A DNA stretch of 64,000 nt from the NCBI GenBank assembly GCA_024195265.1, contig JAJLRJ010000013.1, positions 5,754,112-5,818,111 on the forward strand, written 5' to 3'. Made by a program: the position numbers and the translations under genes. This document shows, piece after piece, positions 22,301-34,400 of this stretch. The notes under the pieces were generated by a model, which was not told the DNA's origin, made no database searches, and saw only the letters and a list, made by a program, of their open reading frames with translations. Position 1 is the first letter of the stretch; each line of letters opens with the position of its first letter. This DNA comes from Dendrophyllia cribrosa. Its lineage: Eukaryota; Cnidaria; Anthozoa; Scleractinia; Dendrophylliidae.

Positions 22301-25300
22301 GGAGGTTCAAATATTTAAACCGGATGCTGACGCCATACGTCTAACAATGGAGGTACTGCCTAGCTCCGATAAAAAAACGCGTTAAGACTTAAACGCAGAA
22401 TAAACTCTGAGGAGCTAAAAACAATTGCAAGATGCCACTATTCCAATATAGACCGTGACTATCGCATAAGACTTGGATCTTTTAGCCGTGATGAAGAAAC
22501 ACTATCTCGCAAGTTATGCTAACCGCAGACTTGCGCTCATATTAAAACACGGACTGAGAAAGTAACTGATCCTGAGCGGCGAATAATTCCTTCTTAAGCG
22601 GCTACTACTGATCTTGCAACTCTTTCAAAGTGAGCCGAAGAAACTCCTCTGTTATGCCCAGAGCTAGCAAACAAACGACGGCATAACTAAATATTCTAAA
22701 CGGCTCTGGAAAGCGTAAATTCCTCTTGTCAGTATCTCAGCTAGAGATTTTTCCTAAGATCAAAGAAACGACAACATTTAGAACAACAGGCCTGTAATAT
22801 CTTTATTTTTATCTAAAAGGAAAAATCTCTCAGGCACGTACTTGGGGTTTTTTGAAGTAACTCGATGTATCGGGAATTTTCGACTGCGTTAAATTCAATC
22901 GTCGAGGCGTTGGGAGCGCAATGCATTTTGGATGATACTGGGCCTTTAATCTTTCAGAGTGGTAAGTTGTGATTGATGGGTTCGTGGGATAATTGTGTTT
23001 GTTGCGATTGGGTGCTAGGCAAGTTAACTTTAATTCACTTAAGGGTTAAGATAATTAAACCCTGGACATGTAATCTCACGATTTGTTAGTAGTTGGTTTT
23101 AATCATTCTTGACTATGCAAAAATCTTAATATTGATTTTTCGTTACCTGGATCCTTTGAAAACAGTCACTTTTTTCACGGTCCCCACACATCTTCTAGTC
23201 TTAAAATCGTCCTTTAGGAAACACACTTTGCCAGCACCCCCAGTGTTGTCAAATACAACTCCCGCCGCGAGGTTTTGGTGCTTGGGTTTGAAACCAAGTG
23301 CAGCGCCCATCGACAGCATGTTAACGTCTTTTCCCAAGTCTGCCACCAGGTATTCGGTTTTGCCATCAGTCATCCTGCCAATCATAGAGGTGATTGACAA
23401 CACATCATTACCGGCTCCAGTGTTGATAGTCACTTTTCCACTGGACGGACTCAGTTGGGCCAGTTCATCGATGTTTATTCGGTCACTCTCCGGTTCACAA
23501 ATAAACTCTTGGGTTTCATCCAGTTCTCTTGCAGGAGTTCGCTGACGTTTCTGGGTTTGTTTCGTAGTGGAAGGTTTAAACTGGCTGATGTCTACATCTT
23601 TATATTTCGCCACTTTTGTTGTGTCAATCTCTATATTCCGTTGATATCGCCCTACCAATTCATGGAGAGTTCTACGGTATTTTCTTCCAAGGTATTCAAT
23701 GTAGCGACGAAAAGATACCGTGTTTACATTGATTGTATTACCACAAAATTTGGATCGAGTGGGGACGCCCAAAAAGTCGTAAGGAATGTCCAATTGAAAC
23801 GTTTTCCATTGTCTGGTGTAATGAGACTGCCGTTGATTTCCGAGGACTAGATATCGATGTTCCTTGCCCGGCTTTTTAGGGTCTGGCTTGAATATGTAGT
23901 TTGCTGTTTTGGGATCGCATGATGTGGTGCTTGGTATGGCACAAGATGGGTGCCAAAATCGAATAGGAGTGTCCGGTTGAATCTTTTTCTCAACTAGAAT
24001 ACCAGAGTTGGCTTGATATATCCAACCAAAACTACAAAAGAAATAACGCCACAAATTATACTTTACTTTACCTAAGTTGCAAACTTTTTTATTTTAAAAA
24101 TCATCAACGAGTCAACCAAATTACGAACTTTGAAACGAAGTTACTTTCTTGCTTCTTTTGAATGCAAATCAATATTTTTTAACCTGAATTGTTTCTCAAA
24201 GATTTATTCGGAAAATCGAATAACTCCGGCCGGCTATCCTCAACTGGACTAATGGCAATCGTGGCTGCCATTAAGTGAACTAAAATCTGTTGCAATTATA
24301 CCGTAAAATACCGGTTATAATCCCCCATCCCGCTTATAAGCTTCCCCGGTTAAAATAGGACCATAAGTTTGGTAAAAAAAAAACATTACTCCGGTTATAC
24401 CCCATTCTATATACATGTATAAACACACCACAGTTGCCTTAACAGTAATTCTTTACACAAAATGGAACCAAACGTTTATTTATCACAATATATTTTGCTT
24501 GCCAGCCAAAAAACCCTAACCGACTGCCCTTACGGAGTTGTATATGCCCAGGGCTTATAAAACGCATTCTGCGGTATTATATTATGTTAGGGTTAGGGTT
24601 AGGGTTATGTTACGTTATATTATGTTATATTATGTTTACAGTCGGTTAATGCAAAGCTCCAATTCTTAACCCTGTAGTACTCCTCACCCACGGGATCCTG
24701 ACTCTGCGAAGATTCCCAGATTAGAATAGTAGCTCTCCAAGTCCTTCTGTGAGAACTCAGTTAGCTTGTTCGCCGTTTCAATGGCCAAATTAGTCGGCCA
24801 AAATGCCTGAATGATAAGAGGCACCATCAAGAATGTCGCACCCACCAAACCGCTGACGGCTGCCAGGACCACCTTCGCGACCGCACTGGCTGTTAGCTGA
24901 GCTGCAGTGAACAAAGTCAAACCCACAATACCACCAACAATGCCAAGAACACTGTTAATAATCCCCACCTTGTTGTTGTTTATAATTGCATCCCAGAGTC
25001 CGATGCCATTGACGATAATGCCTAGTGTGTCGGCCACGGGTCGGATATATTTTAAAGTTTCTTGAATTTCGCTTTTTGGAGGTCCAAACTCTAATCTCTT
25101 AAGGTAGAATTTTACTTTTCCATAAACAAGTAAAGACCTAATTTCGTTCGCTTCAGCTAAAGTTTTGAGGTGTGCCAAGTCATCCTTCCAAGCTTTAAAA
25201 ACTTCTTTTCTGGGTTCATCTATAAAAAGAAACAATATCATTTTTAATATAGGTTGTGTGTTTAATAATTATAGTACAAAAATGCTACTCTTTATACCTT

Positions 25301-26541
25301 GAACTGTCAAGTACTGTACTTGAACGAGACCGCCCCAAAAAACTTATAATTGGCTCAGACAGCCTATACCAGAGTATGGCACAAGCCCCGACCCCGGGGA
25401 TGCCACTCCTCCCCCTTAAGTTTTTTCAAGAGCATTTATTGTTGGCACATATCGTTTTCAGTAGCTGTTTGTTTATCTTTTTGATGTCACAAGCAGCATG
25501 AGGTCAGGCAATTTTCGGTGAAAAAACATATAAAATGATACCAAAAGCAGCAAAATGTTTAATTGTGTCATATTTTACAACTCTAGCAAAATATATTTTC
25601 AATTTCCGCATTCTCCCGATAAATCTCATTTTTAGTAAAATCCAAGATGGCGGCCATCTTGGCGGCCATTTTGTATCATATTTTGCAACTCTAGCAATTT
25701 CCGCATTTTCCCGCTAAAGTTGAATTTTTAATAAAATCCAAGATAGCGGCCATATTGTCGGCCATTTTGGATGACGTCACGGACCCACAGCAGTGCTACA
25801 ACCCATAATATTAACTTATCTTGTAGAGCACATCACAGGCTATCTATTAGATGTAAAATATTTCCGAAATATTGTAACACCGCAAAAACCCAAGAGGGGA
25901 TTGCAACCCCTCCTCCACCACACACGGTGGGATATAACTTTGCGTGTACGTCCGAGGGTTAAACTCACATGAACACCGAACGAACCTCTGAAAATGATGA
26001 TTTACTCGCAAATGTAATCTTAGCATCGCTTACCTTGATTTTTGATGATGTTTTTGATCTCCTCTCGTATCCTCAGTCGGTCAGCATCCGTTTTTCCCTT
26101 TATTTCCATAAAGTCTATCAGCTTTGTTTTGATATTATCTGTGACCGGCTTCAACTTGGTTTGCACTGCGTTCATTGTTCTTACAAAGAAGGACCTGTCG
26201 GTCTCCATCAGATGCATAAGATCACCGGCTGCTTGAAACTTGAGGGGCAAATCAGCGAGAATGGATTGTATATTTAGAGACATGAGCTGATGGCGTGCCT
26301 CAAGGACGTTGCCAAGTTTGGCCAGATTGATGACATCAAGTATGGATGCCTGGTTAAACATGGTTTTTCCATGGGAAATAAAGTAACTTTCGGAATCGAT
26401 GGTTTCGCTACCTTCCCTACCGCTGAATACCTTACTCATTGCCTCCAACACATTGTTCTCTTTTTCTCCTGATGTATTGTCTATTGCAGCTAAGAACACC
26501 ACGAGGATGTTGAACACAATAGCAATCGCCATGGCATTCAA
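18725..26541 (-). CDS. Gene C: secreted multidomain protein with hydrophobic hairpin, RTX-like segment and LamG domain, five exons
   Basis: Model on the - strand: 26541-26034, 25219-24688, 24031-23147, 21541-21333 and 19389-18725. The sum is 2799 nt, 932 codons plus TAG, with all junctions in phase. Residues 1-25 form a signal peptide. About 30-255 is mostly helical and charged. About 255-309 is a long Gly/Ala/Val/Leu-rich hydrophobic hairpin. About 347-500 holds a Trp/Cys/Tyr-rich domain (RFWHPSC, IPYDFLGVP, SKFCGNT). About 500-515 is basic (QKRQR). About 546-557 has an RTX-like GAGNDVLSI turn. About 718-928 is a LamG/pentraxin-like lectin fold (MCWVRPEG, HVAATY, RMGVKDG, FKGAITQMAVYN). The helical region plus hydrophobic hairpin recalls membrane-inserting parts of large pore-forming proteins such as the TcdA/TcdB pore region, but I cannot verify that. 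The LamG call is firm; membrane activity is only a hypothesis. Confidence 0.85.
19490..19945 (+). repeat. ~450-bp dispersed repeat, copy 1 (gene C intron 4)
   Basis: From GATCCGCATAAGAAGG to TTCTTATGTGGAGCATTACT this interval is the reverse complement of 33432-33900, with many substitutions. The ends (GATCCGCATAAGAAGG / TCTTATGTGGAGCATTACTT) are weakly inverted, suggesting a non-autonomous DNA element. Confidence 0.8.
19976..20055. repeat. short palindrome preceding the 182-bp MITE
   Basis: AACAACTATTCACC at about 19977 mirrors GCTGAATAGTTGTT ending about 20054, with TCGCGAAGCCGCGAAG near the fold. The left half also precedes the MITE copy at 7714. Confidence 0.7.
20056..20237. mobile_element. 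182-bp MITE, copy 2 (gene C intron 4)
   Basis: Ends TAGTATATACTGAAACAGTG and CGTTTCAGTATATACTA. It has the same length as copy 1 at 7714-7895, with few substitutions. The interior includes AACTCATTCATTCCTGTC and GCCAATCAGAGCGCGCC. Confidence 0.93.
20430..20715. mobile_element. ~286-bp MITE (TAGAGCAGTTTTCAATTGA ends)
   Basis: TAGAGCAGTTTTCAATTGA at the left pairs with TCGATTGAAAACTGCTCTA at the right. The interior carries several ATTGGTY/CCAAT motifs (GATTGGCTAA, GACCAATCAG, GATTGGTTCA, GATTGGTCAG). In gene C intron 4. Confidence 0.9.
20824..21063. mobile_element. 240-bp foldback element with ~75-bp arms
   Basis: AATAGTCCTTTTTACAGTTG and the rest of the left arm (to about 20901) are matched almost perfectly by the right arm (about 20984-21063), which ends CAACTGTAAAAAGGACTATT. 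The loop is about 80 bp. In gene C intron 4. Confidence 0.93.
21333..21541 (-). CDS. gene C exon 4
   Basis: Acceptor TTTGCACAG| in phase 2 and donor GCAG|GTAAGC in phase 1 join exactly with exons 3 and 5. It encodes about 70 residues (LPFVIKNYPSQ, LYSRLHDTVVMG, GPFTVIQNSG, EYVIDMPDI), strand-rich and not recognised. Confidence 0.8.
21600..23146. other. gene C intron 3; no further feature recognised
   Basis: AT-rich, with ATAGAATAGAATAC-type low complexity near 21820-21890. Short open frames lack domains. Confidence 0.4.
23147..24031 (-). CDS. gene C exon 3: conserved Cys/Trp domain and RTX-like segment
   Basis: Acceptor TTTTGTAG| in phase 2 and donor CCAG|GTAACG leaving phase 2. The first ~130 codons are homologous to the broken copy at 41540-41967. 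Then come a basic/Thr-rich linker, an acidic stretch and TINTGAGNDVLSI, which resembles one calcium-binding RTX turn. Confidence 0.88.
24587..24606 (+). repeat. interstitial telomere-like (TTAGGG)3
   Basis: TTAGGG repeats three times followed by TT, inside an ATTATGTTA-rich stretch in gene C intron 2. TTAGGG is the metazoan telomere unit; this is a short interstitial run. Confidence 0.9.
24688..25219 (-). CDS. gene C exon 2: helical region with hydrophobic hairpin
   Basis: Acceptor TTTTTATAG| in phase 1 and donor CGTGG|GTGAGG leaving phase 2. Two closely spaced hydrophobic segments, about residues 255-280 and 283-309 of the protein, are rich in Gly, Ala, Val, Ile and Leu. Amphipathic helices lie on both sides. 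The last codons before the donor run into a stop if read through, supporting the splice. Confidence 0.85.
25408..25962 (+). mobile_element. GGCGGCCAT/TGACGTCA element in gene C intron 1, internally duplicated
   Basis: The right end GTACGTCCGAGGGTTAA (25946-25962) matches the complete copy at 63106-63661. The AAGATGGCGGCC-ATTTT block occurs twice (about 25645 and 25738), the second followed by GGATGACGTCACGGACC. The left inverted repeat is not seen. Confidence 0.88.
26034..26541 (-). CDS. gene C exon 1: signal peptide and helical region
   Basis: ATG at 26541 heads MNAMAIAIVFNILVVFLAA, a clear signal peptide. About 145 mainly helical residues follow. Donor CAAG|GTAAGC leaves phase 1. Confidence 0.85.
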
Positions 26542-26673
26542 AAACTGCTAACGTGACTTCCGTCAGAGTACCGAGACCTGTAAAAAAGTATTCTGTGGCT
26601 GAAACCCTTGGACCAAAACACACTGAACGCGTGTCTATTTCTCGAACTCAAATTTCGGTTAAAAGCAGGACCG

Positions 26674-26839
26674 AATAGACCATATCGTTATTCTCGGAAT
26701 TGAACTGGAACTGGCTTGCAGTCGAGGCTCATGTGGGGCAATCTTTTCAGATGCAAATATTTTAAAGGATATTCCCCCACATGAGTCTCCATTGCAACCT
26801 GATTCCAGTACAGTACCGAGAATACGAATATGGTCTATT
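26674..26839. mobile_element. 166-bp foldback element just upstream of gene C
   Basis: AATAGACCATATCGTTATTC at the left mirrors GAATACGAATATGGTCTATT at the right. The inverted pairing continues as AGGCTCATGTGGGG / CCCCACATGAGTCTCC. It lies 133 bp 5' of the gene C start codon, so it may sit in its promoter. Confidence 0.9.
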
Positions 26840-28400
26840 GTAGTAATGCTTTTGTTCAAGGGTCTTTAAATACAATACCAAAAATCCGTTTTTGTGGTCA
26901 TTTGAAATAGTTTTAGCCTGCTTATGAAAGATCATTCACATTTATGTTTAAACAAAACCACCGTCGTTTAGCTTAATGTAATGTGAGCTCATTTGATTGT
27001 TGGGTCTACTGTGCATGCGCGCGTAGACACTATGCCATCAACGTTGTGACATGAAGTTTGTTAACAGGAAGTTGTTAACAATAGAATCGTCAACACCAGA
27101 ATGACAGCTGTGAAAACGATGCAACGCATCCATCTATCATCAGCGATTGCATATCAAATTCGTTAATGTTAAAGGAATCACACTTTCTACAGTCTAAATT
27201 CTGCAAACGCCGACCCTTCGAACATTAAAATCTCTGAACCTTTAAATATTTTGTTCTTTTAAGACGTGAAATTGATGAACATATAGGGAAGATCAGTCAA
27301 GACGATAATAAATTCCGCGCGTGACAGCCGCGTGGGTTAAGAATACAATTACTAACCACCAGGTGACCTGATAGAGTTAGCCTTCAACGGGTAGACCCCA
27401 AAATTTCGAAAGAAGAATCGTTGAGTTACTACTGTACACCAAAAAATTTAGCAGCGTGAAGTACACACCTGCTCTCCAAAGGAAGAGGATATTTTGACCC
27501 AGAGACCCATGACTATAACCCATGACCTATGACTGTTGATACTCCATGGACGGCTTCTAATTCCTTTTATGATGGTCTGAACAAATTTTCATTGATAAAT
27601 CCCAAGAAATCAATTGATGGCATGTTACTTGACTTTTTGTGCAATAAAACAATGCAAGGGAACATCGTTGTTCTCACCTTGTACTTGAGACGCTACGGTA
27701 AACGTTATATACTGTTCGCTGATGCGGTGGACTACTTATCATTCCACGTTTACGTACCTTATATTAAGTTGGAACAATGCACTGCTGATTTAGTTTACGA
27801 ATGCTAACAGAATCAGGCTAACAAACAGTGATAACTATTCCTTTCCACTGTATCAAGCCATAGAATCTAAAGATTACTTCATCATGTCATGTCATCTTAC
27901 CTTTAGTTTAGGCTACGCCATTCTTTACAAACTAACCAATCAAAAGGAACTTTACTCTGAGAAGGTGGGCGTTTGAAGTGAATTTGGGCTGATGTATTAT
28001 TTTACCGTTTTAATTAAGTATCCAGTTCAACAGGTCTCCCAAGAAAAGTTTGCGGGCGGAGCTGTTAACCCTGTTAAGTAACCTTCATAATTTTAGCGCT
28101 TTTTTTTTGGTCTTCAGACAATTGCAAACTGAAGTGAACGTTCATTTTCACCGATAGGATAAGAGACGATATCAACTAATGCATTCTTCTTAGTCAACGT
28201 AAAGGTCTTAGAACAGTCGACCAAAGGTAATTGGTATTAATGTGTTTTTTTTTATTTTCATGTTACATTTTTTCTCTTGTCAATTTAAACAATGTATTGT
28301 CGATCATTCTATCAATACTTTTTAGCGGTATAACATGTGCATTTTAACTACTCACGTCTTTTTTTATAATTTCCAGATCGGTATTATCTGTCGCTGAGGG
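26840..28400. other. shared upstream region of divergent genes C and B
   Basis: Genes C (-) and B (+) diverge from this interval. A 92-codon frame at 27529-27807 has no recognisable domain or splice support. No clear core promoter element stands out. Confidence 0.4.
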
Positions 28401-28485
28401 ATGCTCGTGACTTCAAGGCACTCTGGACTAGCCATATCTTCTTTCCAGATGCTATTTGTGGTACTTTTAGCCATATACTGCTCAG
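28401..28485 (+). CDS. gene B exon 1: signal peptide
   Basis: ATG at 28401, with an internal ATG before the hydrophobic core MLFVVLLAIYCSG. Donor CTCAG|GTAATC leaves phase 1. Confidence 0.78.
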
Positions 28486-31400
28486 GTAATCCCCACAAAA
28501 TACCTGCTCCAAACCAGAAGTTTTAATACGATAAAAAGGTCTAGGGATCGGCTGACTTTGTAAATAATTTTACCCGGATATCGGATTCAGAGAAGAATTT
28601 TAAAGGATTTGTGGATCCTACCAATGCAACGGATTACGGATTTTATAGCTTTATATATGTTTCGGCTCTTGGATCGTAGCCCATTCCATACCTGTTCCTC
28701 TGATTGTTGTTTTTGTCACAGCCGAGATCACGTGCAGTCAACCTGTGCTGTTAACTCCCAAGCGTATCAAAAATCAGAATAAAAAAATCCCAAATTTCAT
28801 TTTGTACAATATTGAAAAACAAATGGTACCGTGTAAAAGTACTGCCAAAGAGGTTTCATTTGAATGGTCACGCCATAGGATTTCGTCGACAGACTCAGAA
28901 GAATTACACTGCATGTCTTTATAATTGACTCTGGGAGTAAACGGGTTAAATATTTCGTCGACGTTCACTTTTGATGCGTAAGAAAACTCAAGAAGACCTT
29001 TTTTACCATACAATGTACGTGGCATTTACAAGCATTCAAGTCAGGAAACTTTTATTACATGTCAAAAGTTCACAAGTAACTCGCGGATTCGGATTTGAAT
29101 GTAAATGTTTTGCGGATCGACGGATTCGGCTACATAGTTTTTAATATTTTCTATTTTTTATGTATTTACTTTGTGTCCCCAAATTAGTGTGGGATTCTCC
29201 CAGGCTATAAGGTTTTGACACTTAAATAAAGTTTCTATTATATTTTATTCTATATCAAAATGCAACGGATCTGCGGATTCGGATTCATTTCAACATTTAC
29301 TTTTCACTCTTTAGCATGTCTCCTCAAATTGTGACTTATTTACTACTGCACGGTAAAACTCGGTCTCATTGAAGTCCCATAAATTTAACATGTTAGAGGA
29401 AACCCTCTATTATTAAACCTGGTGACAGAAATGTTATAAGCCATCAAAACTGTGTGAAATTACTCAATTAGTACAGCTTTAGTTCGGTAACAATTGAAAC
29501 AAATTATTTGTTTTTTTTTTCCTTTAGCTTGTTTGCTTGAGATAATTTATTTGAGATAATTTTTTCTGAAAGTTCTGTTACTCAGACTCACTGCCAGTGG
29601 ACAGATACCTGTTTGTCACCCGTTAGCAATTTCTAGTGTTTCTACACTCTATATGAAATATTACATGAAATGATAAAAAAAACTTTTCGATTATGGAAAG
29701 TGAAAGTTCTAACAAAGATCGGTAATGGACTGTTTTTCTTTGCATCAGCACAAACTACATAACATTATAACATATCGTTCTTCCAATGTTAGTAAACATG
29801 TCATCACACACATTTTTAATTTAAATTATGTTAACACACACAGATTACATTTGTTTTTTTTTTGTTCTGAAATAGTCGAGTGCTTTTCCTTTTTTTCCCC
29901 CCTGTGTTTGCAGTCTTCTACAAAGATTTTCCACAACTTATAGATTACACCTCGGGATGCCGTATGGTTAATAGCATCAAAGGAGAAAGTAAGAGCGAAT
30001 CAATTTATTAACCGCGGCTCCCGGCTAAGAAAAACTATAGTTTCGGCTACTGGCTAAGAGAAACTCCACGGGTTTTGTGATAGCAACGCAACTGAGTAAT
30101 CTTCAAATGTTTGCTCGTGTCTTATGTGCCGTGATCGGAGACTTCCCATAAATACTTTTCAGCAATGGCTGACTTTGTATTAGTTTTTTGAGGTTAAGCA
30201 CAATATGACGGGTGCCGGTGGTGTGTCATGTAACGAATGGCAATATTTTATCGCAAGACTTCCTTTATGTCGAAGTGTCGCCTGTATTCCGACAAAACCA
30301 TCTTCTGATTATTGTTTCTCTATAAGGTATATGGGTAAAGTGCTGGTGGATAAAAGCGCTCTTTCAGGCGCAAATGGGAGATTCCCTTCAAATGATATTT
30401 TCGAAGAGGTCGTTCTCAGAGGTCTCGTAGCTTTGCCTTTGATAAAACTTCTTTTACACTCGAAGAAGGGTAGCACGAGGTGAAATGAGTGTATTGGAAC
30501 AAAGAACAAGGTCGGCTAGTTTCTTTACATTATTTTTGTTGACAATGTGATGTTTTTATTTCATTATAGTCCAAATCCGTTCCCAAAGTTTCACCGTCGC
30601 TTTACATGACTTGCTGTAAATTTGAAATAAAAATCCCCTTTCCCCACCCCCCGATTATTAGAGTAGTCAACCTAAGTAAATTATATAGTTACATTTGTAA
30701 GAAAAAAAATACGTCAACCAAATCTGTATCGGTTACTTTTTAGAGGTCAATGGCAGATTGATGTTATATGGATCTGGGATATCAAACGCTAGCGAGAAAG
30801 GTACGGCCACTGACTGTTTGGAATTGTTAACAGCTGTCGGACACAGTTAAGGACCTTATTAATCGGCCCTGTTTAGATTTGTGTTTGGTTTAGTGACACT
30901 TTTAAGTTTTTTTTTTTCTGTTTGGTTTTGGATGTAATCCAAACCTCCATGCAAGAAAATTCAATGTTTTGAAAGGGGAAGAACATTCGTGAATCAAAAT
31001 CTTTTTTTTTTTTGTACAAAATGCAATACAGTAAAATCCCGCGTATAAGAACCTAAAATTTTCCAGGTCTGGCTGCAGATAAACTTAAAGCTGAATTACA
31101 GTCCGTACTGCGCAATCTCGGGGTTTGTTTTCATTTATTGTTTTGATTTTGTTGATATGTTACACTTCGGTAAAAGCATACATGGAGTAAATGGGAATAA
31201 ACTTTCAGTCCGCAATTACAGCCGTTGTGTTTACGAATGCTCGATAAGCTGAAACGTCGGTTTGGGAAAACTTTGGGGTTCTTTTACTTGTTATTATTGT
31301 TTGGTAAGGACATCTGACGTTAATAATGAAGGAAAAGGTAAGTTTGTCCCGCAATTTTCATTTTCGCTAGTAAACGTTCTTTGTTTGTGAGTCTCACAAA

Positions 31401-34400
31401 CATTGCCGAGCTGAGATTGCGCAGTACGGACTGTAATTCATCTTTAAAGCCAGTAATGACTGGTTCTTATAAAAATGAGTGTCTAAATGGCAAATGTCAG
31501 GCTGTAGGTTCTTAATCCGCTAGGTTCTTATACGCGGGATTTTACTGTAGTCTATTCGTTTTTGAATTTCCAAGTTCGCATGCTTTTGATGGCGCAGTAA
31601 ACAAACGCGTTTTTTTCGCTTTTTTTGGAAAGTTGTTTTTCCTTGGCGCTCAATAATCTACGAGAGAAAACTGAGAAGTGCGTCTCAGTTATTCGTGGGA
31701 ATTCCTGAGAACCTCTTCTTTTGAACGAGCGTATTACTGGTTTTCACACATCTCAGGCAATTCCAGAGAATTCTCGGCAGATACCGAAAAGGTGTTAAAT
31801 ACAGCTAGAAAAAGTTTGGTCGCATCAAGAAGGATGTAAAATTTCCCAAGATTTCTTGGGAAATCCTGGGAATTTCTGGGAAATTTGCTTTTCCCAAAAA
31901 TTCAAGGGAATCATAATTCGTACTGTGGTAAATCAGTAGTAATTATTTATAAATTTCTCGATTGTAGAGTTCTTGGAGCAATTATGCCCAAAACCCAAAA
32001 CCAGCAACAATAATAAGAATGCATGTCACAGAGATTATCATGATCGCAAATACGTTCGAATCAAGACTTACAATAACAAGTACGTGTACGTGTACGGCGC
32101 TGTATCAACAGACGACGCCTATCTTAAAACGCGCTGCTGTGGAGGAAAAGACGCTGTTGGGAGAAAAGACGTCACTGTACCAGGCAAGCGGACGACATTT
32201 CTCATTCACTGCAATCGTGTTGGCCGTGAGAATACTGTCAGGTTCGAGATCTTGAAAAGAAAAAACAACGAACCGTCAGGATATTACTTTTATGAGTACC
32301 ATCGAGGTTTATACGTAAAAGAATGTGAAAATTCAAACAACAAATTCGACTTTGTCTTAAAACGTTGGCGTGGCCCAGTGGTTGCCATACGAACAACTGG
32401 TAGATGGCCCAAATGGTTAACATTTGAGGACAAAGAAGGAACTGACGGCCGTGTCGAGCCAATGAGGCGCTATCCCTCCGAAACACGATTTCCTGGCATG
32501 GCCGACACATTCACATTGGAAGCAGGTATAACTCCTACTCTCCTCCTACTTCACCACCTCCTTCTTCTTCTTCATTGTCTTCTTCCTCTTCTTCTTCTTC
32601 TTCTTGTCTTTCTTGATGCCGTTTAGTTGCAATGTTTTTTTTTTGTTTTCGTCTTATTTGTTTTTTTTTCTTTTATATATATACCACTAAAGGAATTATC
32701 TACAGATGCAATATTGTCGTCATGTCAAAACGTAGAGCAGAAAAATAACATTTATTTTTAATATCACAAGTGCGCGTCTTAGGCTTTTCTAGCGCAAGGG
32801 CCGTACTGGGAGAATATCGGACCGCCCGAAACAATAATTCTTATTGATTGACTTAAGTTATCGGCCCTCTCTCTATTTTTCAAAAACTCATTAATAATTC
32901 ATAAGTACATGAGCCTATCAGAGACGTCAAATTGATCACGTACATTAACCTTTATGCCTTGTAATAATGATTTTTTATAAAGACCACACGTAATCTTTAT
33001 ATAAAGATAACGTGTGATCTTTATATAAAAAATACTAATATGGGTAGTAATTATTCAGGATTCTTAATACAATAAATGGTGACTTTAATATTTATATTCA
33101 GTACTGTTCACGGTATCTAGTCTTTTGCCATTCTATTTGGAAACTTCTCCAACACAACAAGCAAACAACAGTTTAGCAAGTAAGCCGTTATTTGAATAAC
33201 ACCAGCGCCCTCGTGTAAATTGCTAGGTAAGCTAGTGGTTCAGAGATGCAAGCTGCTTATTTCTGCTCGTTCTCTACCATTGAAAAAAAAAATGTCAGCC
33301 GTTTTATCCACCGTATCTGTCATCTTTGGTATAGCATGTTTCAGTAGATTAGGAGGAGCCGGGAAGCCAAGGTAGGGCCGGGAATTGTATGCTAATTAGT
33401 GTTTTTTTTTCTTGTATGCTTCACTACTGCTCGTTTTTTAAGTAATGCTCCACATAAGAACGATAGCAAACTTCATTGTTCTGCGGCATTAGCTCTTTCC
33501 CACATAGAATATTTTTGATTTCAAGAATAGAGGAGGAGCTGATGGTTAATAATTATATTTCATTATAAAAATAAAGAAAATCCATTTGCGTCAAATAAAT
33601 TTTAGGAAATGTTCGTGCTTAACCAATCAGAATAGCAGAAGACAATAGCTAATAATTTTGCTTCTTTGATGAAGTTCCCCAAATACAATATATTTTAAAA
33701 ATTGCACGTTGTGCGATTGGGTCTCAAATTACTTGAAACCTTAAAAAAAATTAGACAAAATGCACCTTGAACCTTAACTTTTTAGCGGTTTTTGAGTCTA
33801 GGCCAATGAGATCACTAGTTGTAACAATGAAAAAAGTTGACATTCCACCGTGCATTGCTGTTCAGCGCTATCCTTCTTATGCGGATCATTGCTTAAACAG
33901 TACATGAAAGTAACGTTTGTACATAAATCCTATATTGTTACTATATTCAAATCAAACCTCTCCGACAGCGCTGCATTATTTTTAATATTTTTAAAACTAA
34001 ATTTTGGTTCCTAATGAAAATTATTTTAAAATTATGAAAAATAAACTAAGAACTTGCATTCTTAGTGCCAAGTGGGTGTGTAGATGCCGCAGCGAATCGT
34101 GACAACGTCTGGGCAGCACCAAAAGGAACTGGGCATGAGGAATGTGAAAGCAAACCGGACAGATGCTTCTGGACAGAAGGATGGGATTACTATCACAAGG
34201 ATCGAATGTTGCCAGGAACATGTTACTACGAAAAAGGTTGAGTACCTGGCACGGCAAAGCACTGGACAACTTTTATGACCCTTTCCAACCCTTCTTCGAT
34301 TCGTTTCGGGCAGTACGCAGCTGATATGAGGTCTTCTCTGATTGGCTGAGAAAACAATAGAACAAAAAACACAATGGACCCTAGCCCTGAAAACTATAGA

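Noticed and set aside
23400..23460. Bacterial RTX toxin gene acquired by transfer
   Set aside because: Only one GAGND-like turn, within a spliced gene with host-like introns and codon use; a single motif is not enough.
30205..30483. 92-codon frame in gene B intron 1
   Set aside because: No domain and no splice support; adjacent intron sequence is repeat-derived.
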